A stretch of DNA of 64,000 nt from Cristatella mucedo (lineage: Eukaryota > Bryozoa > Phylactolaemata > Cristatellidae), in NCBI GenBank assembly GCA_009760855.2, contig WPIO01000047.1, positions 3,116,001 to 3,180,000 of the forward strand, read 5' to 3'. Shown here piece after piece: positions 1 to 12,400 of the stretch. Each line of letters starts with the position of its first letter. The first letter of the stretch is position 1. A program made the position numbers and the translations under genes. Under the pieces are notes generated by a model. That model worked only from the letters and a program-made list of their open reading frames with translations, did not search any database and had not been told where the DNA came from.

Positions 1-124
1 CTCTATGTGTCTGCTTTTGAGTGTGTGTGTGTGTGTGTGTGTGTATGCGTGCATTCTTGTCTGTAAATTCACACAGCCACAAGTAATAAGTGTAAGAAAT
101 ACCCTTAACCTCATTACCTTGGCA

Positions 125-810
125 GTTTTCGGAGCACACACGGCAGTCTTGAGAAAATGAGAACCCCAGCTGAGTCAGGAGCGACATCAAGGAAGTTAAT
201 AGCATGGAAGTAGCAGCTCAGAAAGGCTGGAAAGAGTTGCAAGAGTCGGCATCAGGGGAATAGGTTGTTGATTAACAATTGTGGAAGTGAGTTTCACAGT
301 ATAGGACTTGCAGAGAAAAAGGTTACATCGCGAATGGTATTTAAGTGTAGGAATGGAGCAGCTAATGTATTGTCCAGAGGCGACCTGGGACCCGAGGAAG
401 CTGAAACTGGCGGAGCAGTTTATCTAGGCACGAAGGAGTCCGTCCGTTACAGGCCTAGTTGGTCAGGGTAAAAACTTTGCTCTGTATCCATTGATCGACC
501 GGAAGAGATCGCACCTTCTCCAGCAAATCCGACACATGGGGAAACCTCTTCGATTTGTTAAAAACCCTTGCAGCGTTATTCATGAACAGCTGAAGATTCC
601 TAATGACTTTTTTGGTAGCCTAGCTAGAATGGAATCTCAATAGTCCAGCTTAGACAGAGCTGGCAAAACATTCTAGCTAACCGCCACAGTAGACAGCCTT
701 TAATCATAGTCAGGAGTCAAACGTGATGGTTAGCTGTGGAAAAAGTCTTCGTAAGGAAGCTTTCAAAATTTAAGCAGTTACCAAAAAGGATACTCAAATC
801 CGAAGTACAG
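125..810 (-). mobile_element. LINE family B fragment, 3' part of RT ORF, decayed
   Basis: Read on the minus strand this matches, block by block, the RT C-terminal region and 3' end of the copies at 47630-48340 and 4180-4860, including the counterpart of the [11 protein letters not shown] and [10 protein letters not shown] segments. Frames are broken throughout. Where it ends upstream of about 810 is unclear. Confidence 0.75.
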
Positions 811-1319
811 GGTGGCTGCTGCACTCCAACCTCTTCAATGAGCCTCTATAGCACCGCCAAAGAGAAAGGTCCAGGACACCAGCCGAGAAGGCCCTATGAG
901 TGGGGCATCGGTTTTATTTTGCTTAAGGAAACTCTCTGACACCGAAGATTGAATGTCTGCTGGGTGAGTAATCAAGGTATCTAGCTTTGAAGAAGAACAA
1001 TCTATATCATGGTGAAATATAAATTTCAATAATGGACTCACGATTTTGCTGAGAAATTATCTCTGGAAACAATCAATACTTAACAATCTGTTTAGTTTGC
1101 CTAAGAAGCTTATAAATCAAGCGAACCATTATTTTAATTGTTGTGCTAATGTACAAAATTAATTATATTCAACAATATTTTACTGTAATTAGTCATTAAT
1201 ATGAGTCAAATAATCAAGTAAGTATCAATCATCTTTACTTAGGTCTCAAAATGGGCTTAGCAACTACATCTTCTGCAGAATCAGCAAGAAATCATGTGTA
1301 ATGTTTTCAGAGATCTTTT
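811..1319. other. No gene recognised
   Basis: AT-rich unique-looking sequence. Short overlapping ORFs at 736-1041 have no recognisable motifs. Confidence 0.5.
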
Positions 1320-1760
1320 GCTAGAAGACTAGATTACCTCCACAGTTAAAAAATCAATTTTATTTTTTTCTCATGCATTCGCGACATTTTATCTCCACTT
1401 TTGGAACTCATTACTCGTGGGCCTCCTAGCCTATGCAATACGCCGCTTGCAATTGGTGCAAAAGTTTCCAGTGTGCCTGTCGTGAACTTGGTAATTGCCT
1501 TATTTCAGCTCCTCACTCCGAATTCACTGGCACCCTATTAAGCAAGCTTCGACTTCAAGGTATTTGCACTCACGTTTCTATCCCTACATCCTCTTTTTCC
1601 GTTTTACCTTTCGGAATTACTTCCTAGTGAGATTAAAAATCGTGTCAACCACTCTTTTTACTTAAGTCATATAGCTGTGTTTTTAACTAATCTCAAATCT
1701 GTTTTAAATCGTGCCTTTAGCTCGTAGGCTTCCAAAGCCTTGATATAACTCTATAATGAA
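1320..1760 (+). mobile_element. Old LINE (CR1-like) RT C-terminal fragment
   Basis: Strongly decayed plus-strand copy. The stretch around 1430-1560 corresponds to the conserved [20 protein letters not shown] and [10 protein letters not shown] region of the family A copies, and 1700-1740 to the [10 protein letters not shown] end. Many indels. Confidence 0.55.
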
Positions 1761-2084
1761 GTGAGACATCCTTTGACTCAACGACACCTAAAACAACCTA
1801 AACACCACCTGTTCCTTCTAAGTGGTGAAACTTTCAATTTATCATTGTACTGTTATGAATAATTTGCAGCACATGGAAAATTCCTAAAAAGAGATTTTCT
1901 ACATCCACGCTCTTAGGGAAATATTAAAGTTATATCTTATTATTAATGTCACAATTTTAATATCCACAAGTCCAAAAAGGTCAAATTTACGGAGTTACAT
2001 AAGAGCTGAATCAGCTGCAATTTACTTACTAGATTTGAGTTTTTAGCAAATACATTATCACATGTGTTTACACACATAAATAAA

Positions 2085-2115
<31 letters not shown>

Positions 2116-2791
2116 GCTGATATATGTGAATATGCGTAATCTATTCAGTAATTTGAAAAGCACAATGACTAAAACCCCATCCATAATGGGACTGAGTACA
2201 GACAAACGTAGGCTGTAGTGGTTAACTATCTTCCATATATAGTTGCGATATATAACATTAGCTAATAATGGGTAGATCAGCACCATTTTTTCACAACGTT
2301 TACTTTCTCTACCTTACTACCAAACAATTGTTTACGCTATTTTGCTCACCTCTTTTAGTTTTTCAAGGTTGTTCTGCAAACATCAGTCGGTTGAATCAGG
2401 AAGTTAAAATCTATATTAGGTAGCTGATTTTAGTGCAGACCGATCTGGCGACTTTATGTGGAGTTTCACATATTTACGGATCAAGATCTATAGTTAAATA
2501 GAGCAGGTAGCATGGAAATTCTCCTATGAACAATACTGCAAGAGAAACCTATGTGGTTCTGGCGCTCTTTATTATTTTTATTTGTTAAGGCTGTTACATG
2601 ACCTGTAGCGTATAATCTATGCAGGCAAGCTTAATTTTAACATGATTCCTTGATTATGAGCACATCTAATTTAGTCTGGCAGGTGAAAGATACTATTTGA
2701 AGCTCATGAGAAGAATTCATACAATAACAAAGTGTTTGCAAACTTTTTGTGATTTATAAACAATTTCTTATTAAAAGTGTCAGTAGAATAC

Positions 2792-2899
2792 CGGTATTAG
2801 CTTGAAATCCTTCGATAGTTGGTTTTTCAGGTGATGTGATAGTCGTTGTGTCTGCTTTAGTTGTCCATACGCCGTCAACATCAGTAGCGGAGGTTCGTC
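2792..2899 (-). CDS. Candidate semaphorin exon: Thr-rich stalk, part 4
   Basis: 108-nt exon, phase 1 to 1. It reads [20 protein letters not shown] and then [15 protein letters not shown]. Acceptor CTCTAACTTTTAG and donor ACCG followed by GTATTC. The Thr-rich composition and phase suit the stalk of the upstream semaphorin, but 8.6 kb separates it from the last exon, so another gene cannot be excluded. Nothing after it in the window clearly encodes a membrane anchor. Confidence 0.6.
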
Positions 2900-3381
2900 C
2901 TAAAAGTTAGAGCTTCTTACATTGTAATAATTCAGATAAATCTAGCATTTAATTTCTTAACTTATACGGCATTATATTTTTCTCGATATTTTAAAGCTAA
3001 AAACACACACATTTATAAGGAACTAATGCCTATGCTGACCAACGAACTCATAATTGAATTTACATTTTCCTTATGCTATTATTTACATAAGAGTGCCTCA
3101 TCTCTCTGTATAAGATCTAATTGAATGTTAGCTGATTTAACAGCCTCATTCTTATATCGGCAGATGAGCCTTAACTTCTATAATTCCCGCTGCAGTTGTC
3201 AATACAGGATCACCCACTGAAGGTTTCCAATCCATGACTTCAGTCGTGAAAAGCGAGCACCTTACCTCTTGGGCTATCAAGGTCTTTAATGAAACCCCGA
3301 CCTGCTAGTAATATGCGCTCAATACTGAAAAGGTGGGCAAAACACGGAGGCAAAAGAAAGTTCATTGGATATAATATACAA

Positions 3382-3424
<43 letters not shown>

Positions 3425-6400
3425 TATAAAACTATTTTTCTCTTTTCCTCACTCAAGATTTGCCTAGTTTTGCAAAGCACAACGATGCATCTCCATTCAC
3501 TTGAACAGCAAAAGCTGTGCAGAACAGAAGGTTTTTAGCTTCTCTTTTTAAATATCTTCGAGTCCAGATATGTGATTTCAGGGCCTTGTAAAGTCATTGT
3601 TTAGGGACCGGAGTAAGCAGATAGAATGGTGGAAAGTAATGACTAATGCGAAACTAATTAGGATAGATAGGCAGACCAGGGCACAATGGCAGAGGGACCT
3701 CGGAGCAGGTGATTCGCAGAATATTGAATTGGGAGCAGTTCTTGATATGCACTCAATGCAGGTTGACTTGCAGTAGTGTAATGTAACAGAATGAACTCTA
3801 TGACAGACGGGCCTAGCTAATGAGCTTTGAAATTACGTCGTCGCTGGTTTGGTATAGCAGTTAAGGTGCTCGCCCCGACCAAGGTCTGACTGAGGTCGTG
3901 GGCTCGAGCCCAAAAGCATAAGTGAAGCGCCTGAATTGAGATTAAGTTCTCTTGGGGCGCTATATAAATGAATTATATATATATATATATATATATATAC
4001 ACTAGACCTATTTGTTACGGCACCATACATTAAAGGTGTACGATTTTGAAATTTTAACTTCAATGCTGCGTATTCTGATTACCGATGTACTTCAATTTCA
4101 CACTGCTTGCTGAATATGGCACTCCAGTAATAAGTCGGGCTATATCCTTTGCACTTATCTAACAGCGATCGATCTATATAGCTCTTTAGTTCTGTCTCGG
4201 CTTGATTATTGTAATTCCCTTTTGGCTGGGCTACCAAAGAAAGCTATTATGCCACTACAGCGGACTTTGGATATGGCTGCAAGGCTGGTCTTCAAGTCCC
4301 AGCGGTTTGAGCACGTGTCTCCTTTGCTGAAAGAGCTAGAATGGTTGCCGGTTGATCAAAGGATACAGAGCAAAGTTCTTATGCTGACCCAAAAGGCCCG
4401 CCACGGCTTGGCTCCTTCGTATCTAGCTGAACTGCTACATCAGTTTCAGCCTGTTCGCGCCCTCAGGTCCAGTGTGGACAATAAATTAGCTGTCCCATTC
4501 TTCCGCTTAAAGACAGTTGGCGACAGAAGCTTTAGCTCTGCAGGTCCAAGACTGCAGAACTCGCTTCCACAATTCTTACGCAACGACAACTACTCTCCAA
4601 CTGCCGACTATGGCACATCTTTTTCAGCGGTCCTGAACTGCTACTTCTATGCTACTCACTACTTCAACTGCTCTCCTAACTCTGCTATGCTTCCCACTTT
4701 CTCTTTGTTGCGTGAGACGAAGTCTGTTGGCTACCGAATGCGTACCGAAAGCCGCTTAGGTTGTGAGTGGGCTATACAAAACTCTCCTGCGTAACACCCA
4801 CATGGTCTTTATGACTTTGTGGAGTTACTGACGGAGATACATACTGGAAACTGCAGACAAGCTTAATGCTGAAATACCTGTCGCTCTCATTTGATTTTAT
4901 TTATGAAGCCTGTAAGAACTGGATTGGAGTAAATTGAATCTATCTCTTCAATAGAATCCAATAAAGAATTTACTAATTGCCAACATCTCTGGATAAAAAA
5001 TAATGCAATCGCATCCACCCGTGTACAGATACTCTAATTATCTCTTATTCACAAAAGAAAAACTCATCGAATATGTAAGAGCAGCTTTTCAATTCGCTGC
5101 CGTCACCGAATAGTACAATGTATCAACTATAGTTCAATGTGTAAGACCGTATAGGCTCCAATAACCTTTAACAGCATTAGTAGGGAAGGTTTTGAGGTTC
5201 AAGTACCTAGTGCGTGTACATTGGATTTGAGAAATCTACTGTGCTACGAAAAGGCCTCGTGTAGCTAGTAACACCTGTGGAAACTCGTAACTGACTGGCG
5301 GCGATACGCGTGGGAACACGGTCATCGTGCTATCTTGGCAAGAAAATGAAATTATGTCGCGATGTCGTTACGACCAAAGCTTGTTTGGTTGGACACGTAG
5401 GCATTGGTGGGGATGCTTGTAACACTTTTAAAAGCGACCTAGCTGCGAACCATCGAAAGCACGCCTTACGATTGCCCCGTCAACTTGTAAACTCTTGTAA
5501 GCCCAATACCTCTCATAGGGTGCTACCCTGAATGTCGAGAGACACTGCCTGCTTAGAGAGTTTCTCGGTGAATAAAGAGCCTTTTTGCACTTATCTTCTA
5601 AGTTTTAATTTAGATCGCCCAATCCTTTCAATTTCTTAGTGAAGACATGCACTTTATTAGCATCCTGGAACGCGTGGAAGACAATTCAAACGGACCAATC
5701 ATTTACTGTCAGGAACAGGTACACTTCAAAATTCTTCTTAAATATCATCAAGTCAAGGGACATCGTGACATCAGTTGCGAGGGATTTCAACGTTTTTGGG
5801 ACCGTAGGAGCTAAGAGCAGGGTCTCCAAAATATTTCAGGTTTTACGAAGCAAAGCGAAACGAACCGAGTCAGGGCAGTGGGTAGTGCGATGCCAACCTT
5901 GCCTTATTGGGAAGTAGTTCAAATAGATAGGCTGGAGCGAGAGAATGAAGAGTCCTAGAAATGAGCTAAGAAGGCTCAAATTTTTTTCGCTGCAGCAATT
6001 TGCGGATAATTAAATGGGACAGCAACATAATTTAAAAGGCGGTTTTTTGTTGGGCTACCTAGCATATCGGGGAAACCTGCTTCTCCAAAAATGAATTAAA
6101 CATTGAGGTATTGTTCCATGTGAAGACAACCTCGATATGCAAAGATCCTGAAACCTTAGAAACGAAAATTTTGTAATCGAGCATCCCATGGCTACTTTTT
6201 ACTAAAATAAACGGAGCTGATTTCCAACCCTCGATATATTGAGGCGATAGATTAGCCTTTAAATTGAGGGCAAAATCTTGGAAGATGTATCCGCAATGAT
6301 TAATAATAATAATGCATTTGATAAAGCGCCCTCGGAGAACTGAATCTCTCTCTAGGTGGTTTACGTTTTCTGCAATAGGAAATGCAATTGAATGGTGAGT

Positions 6401-9400
6401 AATATCATGCTTGATAAACAAACAACATAAAAAACATGGTCAGGGGTGACATGTAATAATAGTAATCATAAAAATAATGTACTTGATAAAGCGCCCTCAG
6501 AGAACTTAATCTCTTTCTATGCGCTTTACATTTGCTGCAAAGGGAAATGCAATTGAATGGTAAGTGAAATCACGCTTGAAAAATAAATTATATGAATAAC
6601 ATGGTTAGGGGTTACATGCACAGGGTCAGCATGCAAATGTGGTTAGTGGCACCATGCACAGTGTCAGCTCGCATAAGCACGTGAAAGACGAATCACATGG
6701 ACCCACTAAATTCTGTCCTAAATAGGTGTGTTTTTAAGTTCCTTTTGAATGTGGTCTGGTCAGTGGATGTTCTGACGCAGGTCGGGAGGGAGTTCCAGGC
6801 TTTGGGAGCAAGCATACACACTAAATCCACGGTCTCCAAAGGATTTAAGGTTTGTATGAGGTATTTCTAGACTGTTGGATTCCGAAAAGCGGCTGGTACG
6901 ATGCTTGGCCTGAAGGAGGAGTATGTCGGACATATAGACTAGAGCCATAGAATGAAGTGACCTAAAAGCGAGCGACAAAACCTTGAAGTCAATCTGTTGC
7001 TTGACTGGTAGCCAGTGCAGGTCGGCGAGAAGTGGAGTAAGGTGGCAACTGCGACGCTCACGACAGACAAGTCTAGCTGCAGAGTTTTGCACCAGCTGCA
7101 ATCGCCTGATCGCATATGCTGGTAGGCCAGTAAGCAGTGAGTTGCAGAAGTCGAGACGAGATGTCACGAATGCATGGACCAACTTGGACGTGGTATCCTT
7201 ATCTAAACAAGCCCTAATTTTAGCAATGTTATGAAGCTGAAAATAGGCAGATTTGACTGTGGAGCTGATATGGTCGTCCAACGAGAGGTCACTTTGGAAT
7301 ATGACACCTAGATTTCCAGCTGATTTAACCGGAGATGTGCTGACAGAGCCAATTTTGAGAGACAGCCTTTTCATCCTCTGAATAACACTCGGTTTGCCAA
7401 TAGCTAGTAGGTTAGTTGTATCATGGTTTAGTTTTTGTAAATTTGCTGCCATCCATGTGCGGATGTCATCAATGCATGCAGCAAGTGAGTTGAGAGAATT
7501 TGAGGTGCTCGAAGGCTGGGAGGGGTCAAAGCAAAGGCACAACTCAGTGTCATCCGCATAGAAGTGAAAGCATAGATTGTGCTCGGCAATCACATCAGCA
7601 AGAGGGAGAGTATAAACCGTGAAAAGAACCGGACCTAGCACGGAGCCCTGAGGTACTCCATATTTCAGAGGTACTTCAGATGATCTTTGTCCATTCACGT
7701 CAATACTCTGGAGTCTCCCACTGAGATAGGACCTGAACCACTGCAGAGCAGTGCCAGTGATGCCCAGGCGACATGCACAGGGTTAGCATGTAAATGTGGT
7801 TAGTGGCAGCATGCACAGTCTCAGTACACATAAGCTCATTAAGAAAGAATCACAGGGACCTACTAAATGCTGTCCTCAGTAGGTGTTTTTAAGTTATTTT
7901 TAAATGTGGTCAGGTCAGGGGATGTTCTGACGCAGGTCGGGAGGGAGTTCCAGGCTTTGGGAGCATACGAACTAAATCCACGGTCTCCAAAGGATTTGAG
8001 ATTTGTACGAGGTATTTGCAGACTTTTGGATTCCTAAAAGCGGCTGGTACGATGCTTGGCCTGGTAGATGAGTAGATCTGAGAGATAGGCTGGAGCCAAA
8101 GAATGAAGTGACCTACAAGTGAGCGAAAAAACCTTGAAGTCAATCCGTTGCTTGACTGGTAACCAGTGCAGGTCGGCGAGAAGTGGTGTGATGTGGCAAC
8201 TGCGAAGCTCAAGACAGACAAGCCTATCTGCAGAGTGTTGCACCAGCAATCGCTTGATCACACATGCCGGTATGCCAGTTAGCAGTGAGTTGCAGAAGTC
8301 GTGACGGGATGTCACGAATCCACGGACCAACTTCAACGTGGTATCTTTATCTAAACAAGCGCAAATTTCAGCAATGTTATATAGCTGAAAGTAGGCATAT
8401 TTGACTATCCAGCTGATGTGGTCGTCTAACGAGCTGGAAAACATTGCAGAGAGCTTAGAATGGAAATTGAATCAGTAACGTCAATAGTTTGCAGCATTAC
8501 CAGCAGTAAATTGACTCGTTATGTGAGAGAACGTATTTTTATTACATGCAGCCTGAATTCTTATTCGAAGCCGGGCTCGCTTTCTTTAAACGTGGAATCT
8601 ATTGGAAACAGTATAATTTGGAGCTTGAAAATTCAGAAAATTACAAAGTTTGCCCAGCGCCAGCATTTATGAGACGCTGTGGACTCTTTCCATTTGAAAC
8701 ACTTCAGGAAAATAAAGAATGATTAAAAGTCAAAATTGAAAGAGCAGTCATAACGGCGAGATAATTCTGCAAATATTTGAAGACGCTGTGAGAAGCTTTG
8801 AGACAGTACGCTTGCGTACTGCAATTGACGTATCGGTGAATCACTTTCGGCGCCATAATGAGTAGCTCATAAGTGAACTATTTCTAGCCAAGGCTTTCAT
8901 CTTGAAAGCTTCACATATTAGAAACTCTAATCGACGGAAATTAAGATTTAAAGTACCCGAGAACAGAGACAGCAACCGTTTTGTAATGAAAGCCCTTGGA
9001 AGCTCAGGACTCAGTAACGTCGAAGACTAAAATACTTTTTCTCCTGGCTCACGATGAGCCAGAGGAATAAGCGTACTATTCTCAGTAAATTTTTGAGACT
9101 GTATATTTCTTGTCAACCCGATAAATTCATGAAGGTAATCCAACAATTCTGGTCCGAATTTGGTTCTATCATGCTAGCGAATCGAAGCGAATGTGCTAAA
9201 AGAAATATGGCTAAAACTTTCCTTGCAAACGTCTGAGAACACCAATTCTGACATCATAAAACATGTATGTCATGTCTCGTGCCTTCCATCATTTAGCGTT
9301 GAGAAGTTGATTCAAGATATAATGCTGCTTGATACTGATTGACATCCAATTGACCTCTGATCCTCAGCGACGATTTATCTCTGGCAGCGAGTGCTTTGAG

Positions 9401-12400
9401 TCAGCACATCTGTCGAACAAGAGACTTTGAAAAACAAGGACAGTGACGCTCACTCTCCTTATCAAGAAAAACTACAAGCTGATTTACCAGCCTCTTCTTT
9501 TGCGAGACAAGAGCTCTGACGGTTATAACGTCGCTTGCAGTGGCAATAGAGAATCCCCCACTGCTGAATTCGAACCCACGACCTCGGGACCGAGGTCATG
9601 AAAGGCAACCGCTTTAGCTAGTGTGCCATCGCGGCTGGCCTACAAAAGTGCTCTCTCTGACCTTAACACACATAGTAATGCACCGGATCTTTGCTTAATA
9701 AATTTAATTAATTGTATAGCAGGTTGATTTTGTTCGTTTGCAAGCCCGTAGGGTTGGTAAGGCTATACAGTGATTCAGCCTTGCTAATATGCCTGCCTGC
9801 AGGCCGAGAGAGTGCTGAGCATCAGCGTAGAATCGGATAACATAAAAAAGGAGTCTTGCTAACCCAGAGTCCTGCCTGACTTTGAATCACTGAATGAAGC
9901 ACTATCTAAATCTTTTCTTTCGATCTGGCACATGTTGAATCAATTGTAAATAGTGCACGCTTAGGGAAGAGTTCGGCCAAGTTTTAGCCTGCTCAACAAC
10001 ATGCAGACAAACGGGACTTGCATAAAGCCCCGTTTGTCGTTGCGGTTAATTAAATTTACTTCCAGCCTCAACGCTTGTTGCATTGGGTCCTACTGATCTT
10101 ATAACCTAGATACGCCAGGATCAATACTATAATCAGTCTCTTGAAAGGCTATGGGCATCTTGCCGGTGAAGCAACTTGCCTACCTCCTTTCCCGCACGCA
10201 CGCATGCGAACCTGCCTGCTAACTATTGTATACTTCAATCCCTGTGAAACTAAGATTATCGAAAATAGAGATGTCGAGCTACAGGCTGGCTCCGCGAAGT
10301 ACTCCTCAAACTTCTGAGGAATTTCTGACGAGAGAAAGCTTAGTTAGTCATGGAGTAGTAGTAATAATTATAATAGTAATGAACATGATAAAGCGCCCTC
10401 AGAGAACTCAATTCCTTTCTAGGCGCTTTACATTTTAGTATTAGATGACGCTGAAAGAAGATCCCACACGCCATTGTATCTTCCATCTATGTAGTCTTAC
10501 TTTGATAGTACCAGTTCATACTAAAAGAAACGTTCTACGTTGCAAGTGTTCCCGATACACAAGCATACGCACGAGCACTTCTTCTACTCCTTCTCCTCCC
10601 AGCTCCTCCTCCTCCTCCTCCTCTGCCCTTCCTTACCTTTCCTCCCCCCCCCCGATATTCTCCTCTGCGTCCTCCCAGCCTTCCTACTCCTCCAAGCGCT
10701 CAGTTTAGACAGCAGTGGAAAATCTGTGTGTTATTACCAGCACAAGGACCTTACTGGTCTTTACTGCAGCAGATAAAGTCTGTCGGACGCAAGACTTGAA
10801 CCCCTGACATAGGCTATAAATTGCAAGTACCTCCCTGCCAGTCTAAGATGTGGTCATGTCATTGGGTCAATGCTCCACTACCTTGTAAGAACGAGAGAGT
10901 GCAGTAGGATAATCTGCAATCGCACAATACCATGGTACATAATTTAACATTGAGGCTTTCATATTAGAGTTAAAACTCTAAAAAGAGAGCTTGAAAGTCA
11001 AATCATTCGATAAGTCGCTCAGAAAATCACTCTAGCTTAATTCTTATCCAATTAATTTTTTGAGACTCATATTTTGATTTTGTAAAGAGTGGCTTGTTGG
11101 AGTGGTCGTAATATTAAAGGGTGGGGTGTAAACTAGCCAATCCTGCTGCACTGTCAAAAAAAGAGTAACGTTTTATACCTGTGCCTACGGGACATCTCCC
11201 CTTACCTAATATGCTTGTGGCCTCTTAAAAGTACTTAAGTATTATTCAAATTTGAGCTTGTATGCCTCAATTACTAAAAGAAACAGAAAATAAATGTTAT
11301 CTTTAATTTTTCTAGATTTCCAAATACAGATTACTTTGGAACGGTACGACATTTAAACGTTTTAAGAATATGTTTCTTACAGGAAAGGTAAGAAACTTTA
11401 GTTTTCTCGAATAAAAATGAAATGTATCGAGGATTCTCTAGCCATGTATTCTCATAACAATCGGCGGCCGTGTACTCTAACCTTCGCTTGCTATGGTAGG
11501 CAAGTAATGCAGTGCTGATGTCCCGGTCATAGCTGAAGTTGGCTGCGAGGAGGAAAACTCTTTGCTAGCGAGAGTTTGCATTGAGATGCCCATTTTTTCC
11601 GTCAAAGTAATAGTTTCCACATGGGGATTGAATCTTGAAGTACTTGAAAAACGTCTGCTAAACGATAAGGTGCACGTATAAAGTTCTTTAGTTGCCCAAG
11701 ATCTCAGAACTGTGAACTAAAATATGCCAAGGTGTGGCTTGCTCAATTGCTACTTGCCTCGTAGTTGTAAAAACGCTAGTGATTTCTGTCGCTGCTTCAA
11801 TGGAACGAGTGGTCTGAACATCACTAGAAGCTGAGCTTAAATTCTCCTTTGCAGCTCTTGGAAGATTTGCAGAGTAGGCTGTTCGAACTGTAGGCGGATA
11901 TGGGGTGCTGGAATTGGCTGGCTTCACCCCGTCGGGTTCAAAGGTGAGCATCTCTGACTCTCGTGCCTCCGATAAATGTTCTCGCGTCGATTGCTTTTCA
12001 GCAGCAGCAGCAGCTAGATCTGAAGTACCTCTTAATGGACCGAAGGACGCTCTGTAAGAGACGTGCTTCACTGCTGAAGACTGTGAGAATGTCTGGATTA
12101 AACTATGGCTAGCTTTCATGTGGTCAGTAGATGCCACAGTCTGGAGAACTTGTGAAGATCTTGGGGATTCATTTTCATAAAATGAAGAAGCTGTAGCCAG
12201 TGGCTTACTCGCTGCAGACACATAAAACCTCTCAGTGTAGCTGGAAATGTTAAAAGCGTGTGATTTTGAACCTAACGAATTAAATGGCAGTGTGTGCGAG
12301 ACTTCAGCCGTTTCATCATCCTTCTGACATGTAGTGGGCACTGAAATATACAAACGTTGTTAGTATGTGGTTATCGCTGGCATGTTAATAGCTTGTAATG

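Larger units (their letters stand above)
8446..11481. other. Intron-like sequence without recognised coding exons
   Basis: Apart from the SINE at 9478, the LINE tail at 10355, the tRNA-like remnant at 10780 and the C-rich tract near 10600, nothing is recognised. If the chain 11482 to 2899 is right, this is part of an 8.6-kb semaphorin intron. Extra small stalk exons could be hidden here. Confidence 0.45.

Noticed and set aside
2068-2286. Minus-strand ORF with hydrophobic stretch, considered as a membrane exon for the semaphorin
   Set aside because: The hydrophobic run in the part after a possible acceptor (GVLVIVLF) is too short, and the rest is encoded by an (AT)n tract.
10445-10776. Ser/Pro-rich and Leu-rich ORFs
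   Set aside because: Produced by TCC and poly-C low-complexity sequence; no splice or motif support.
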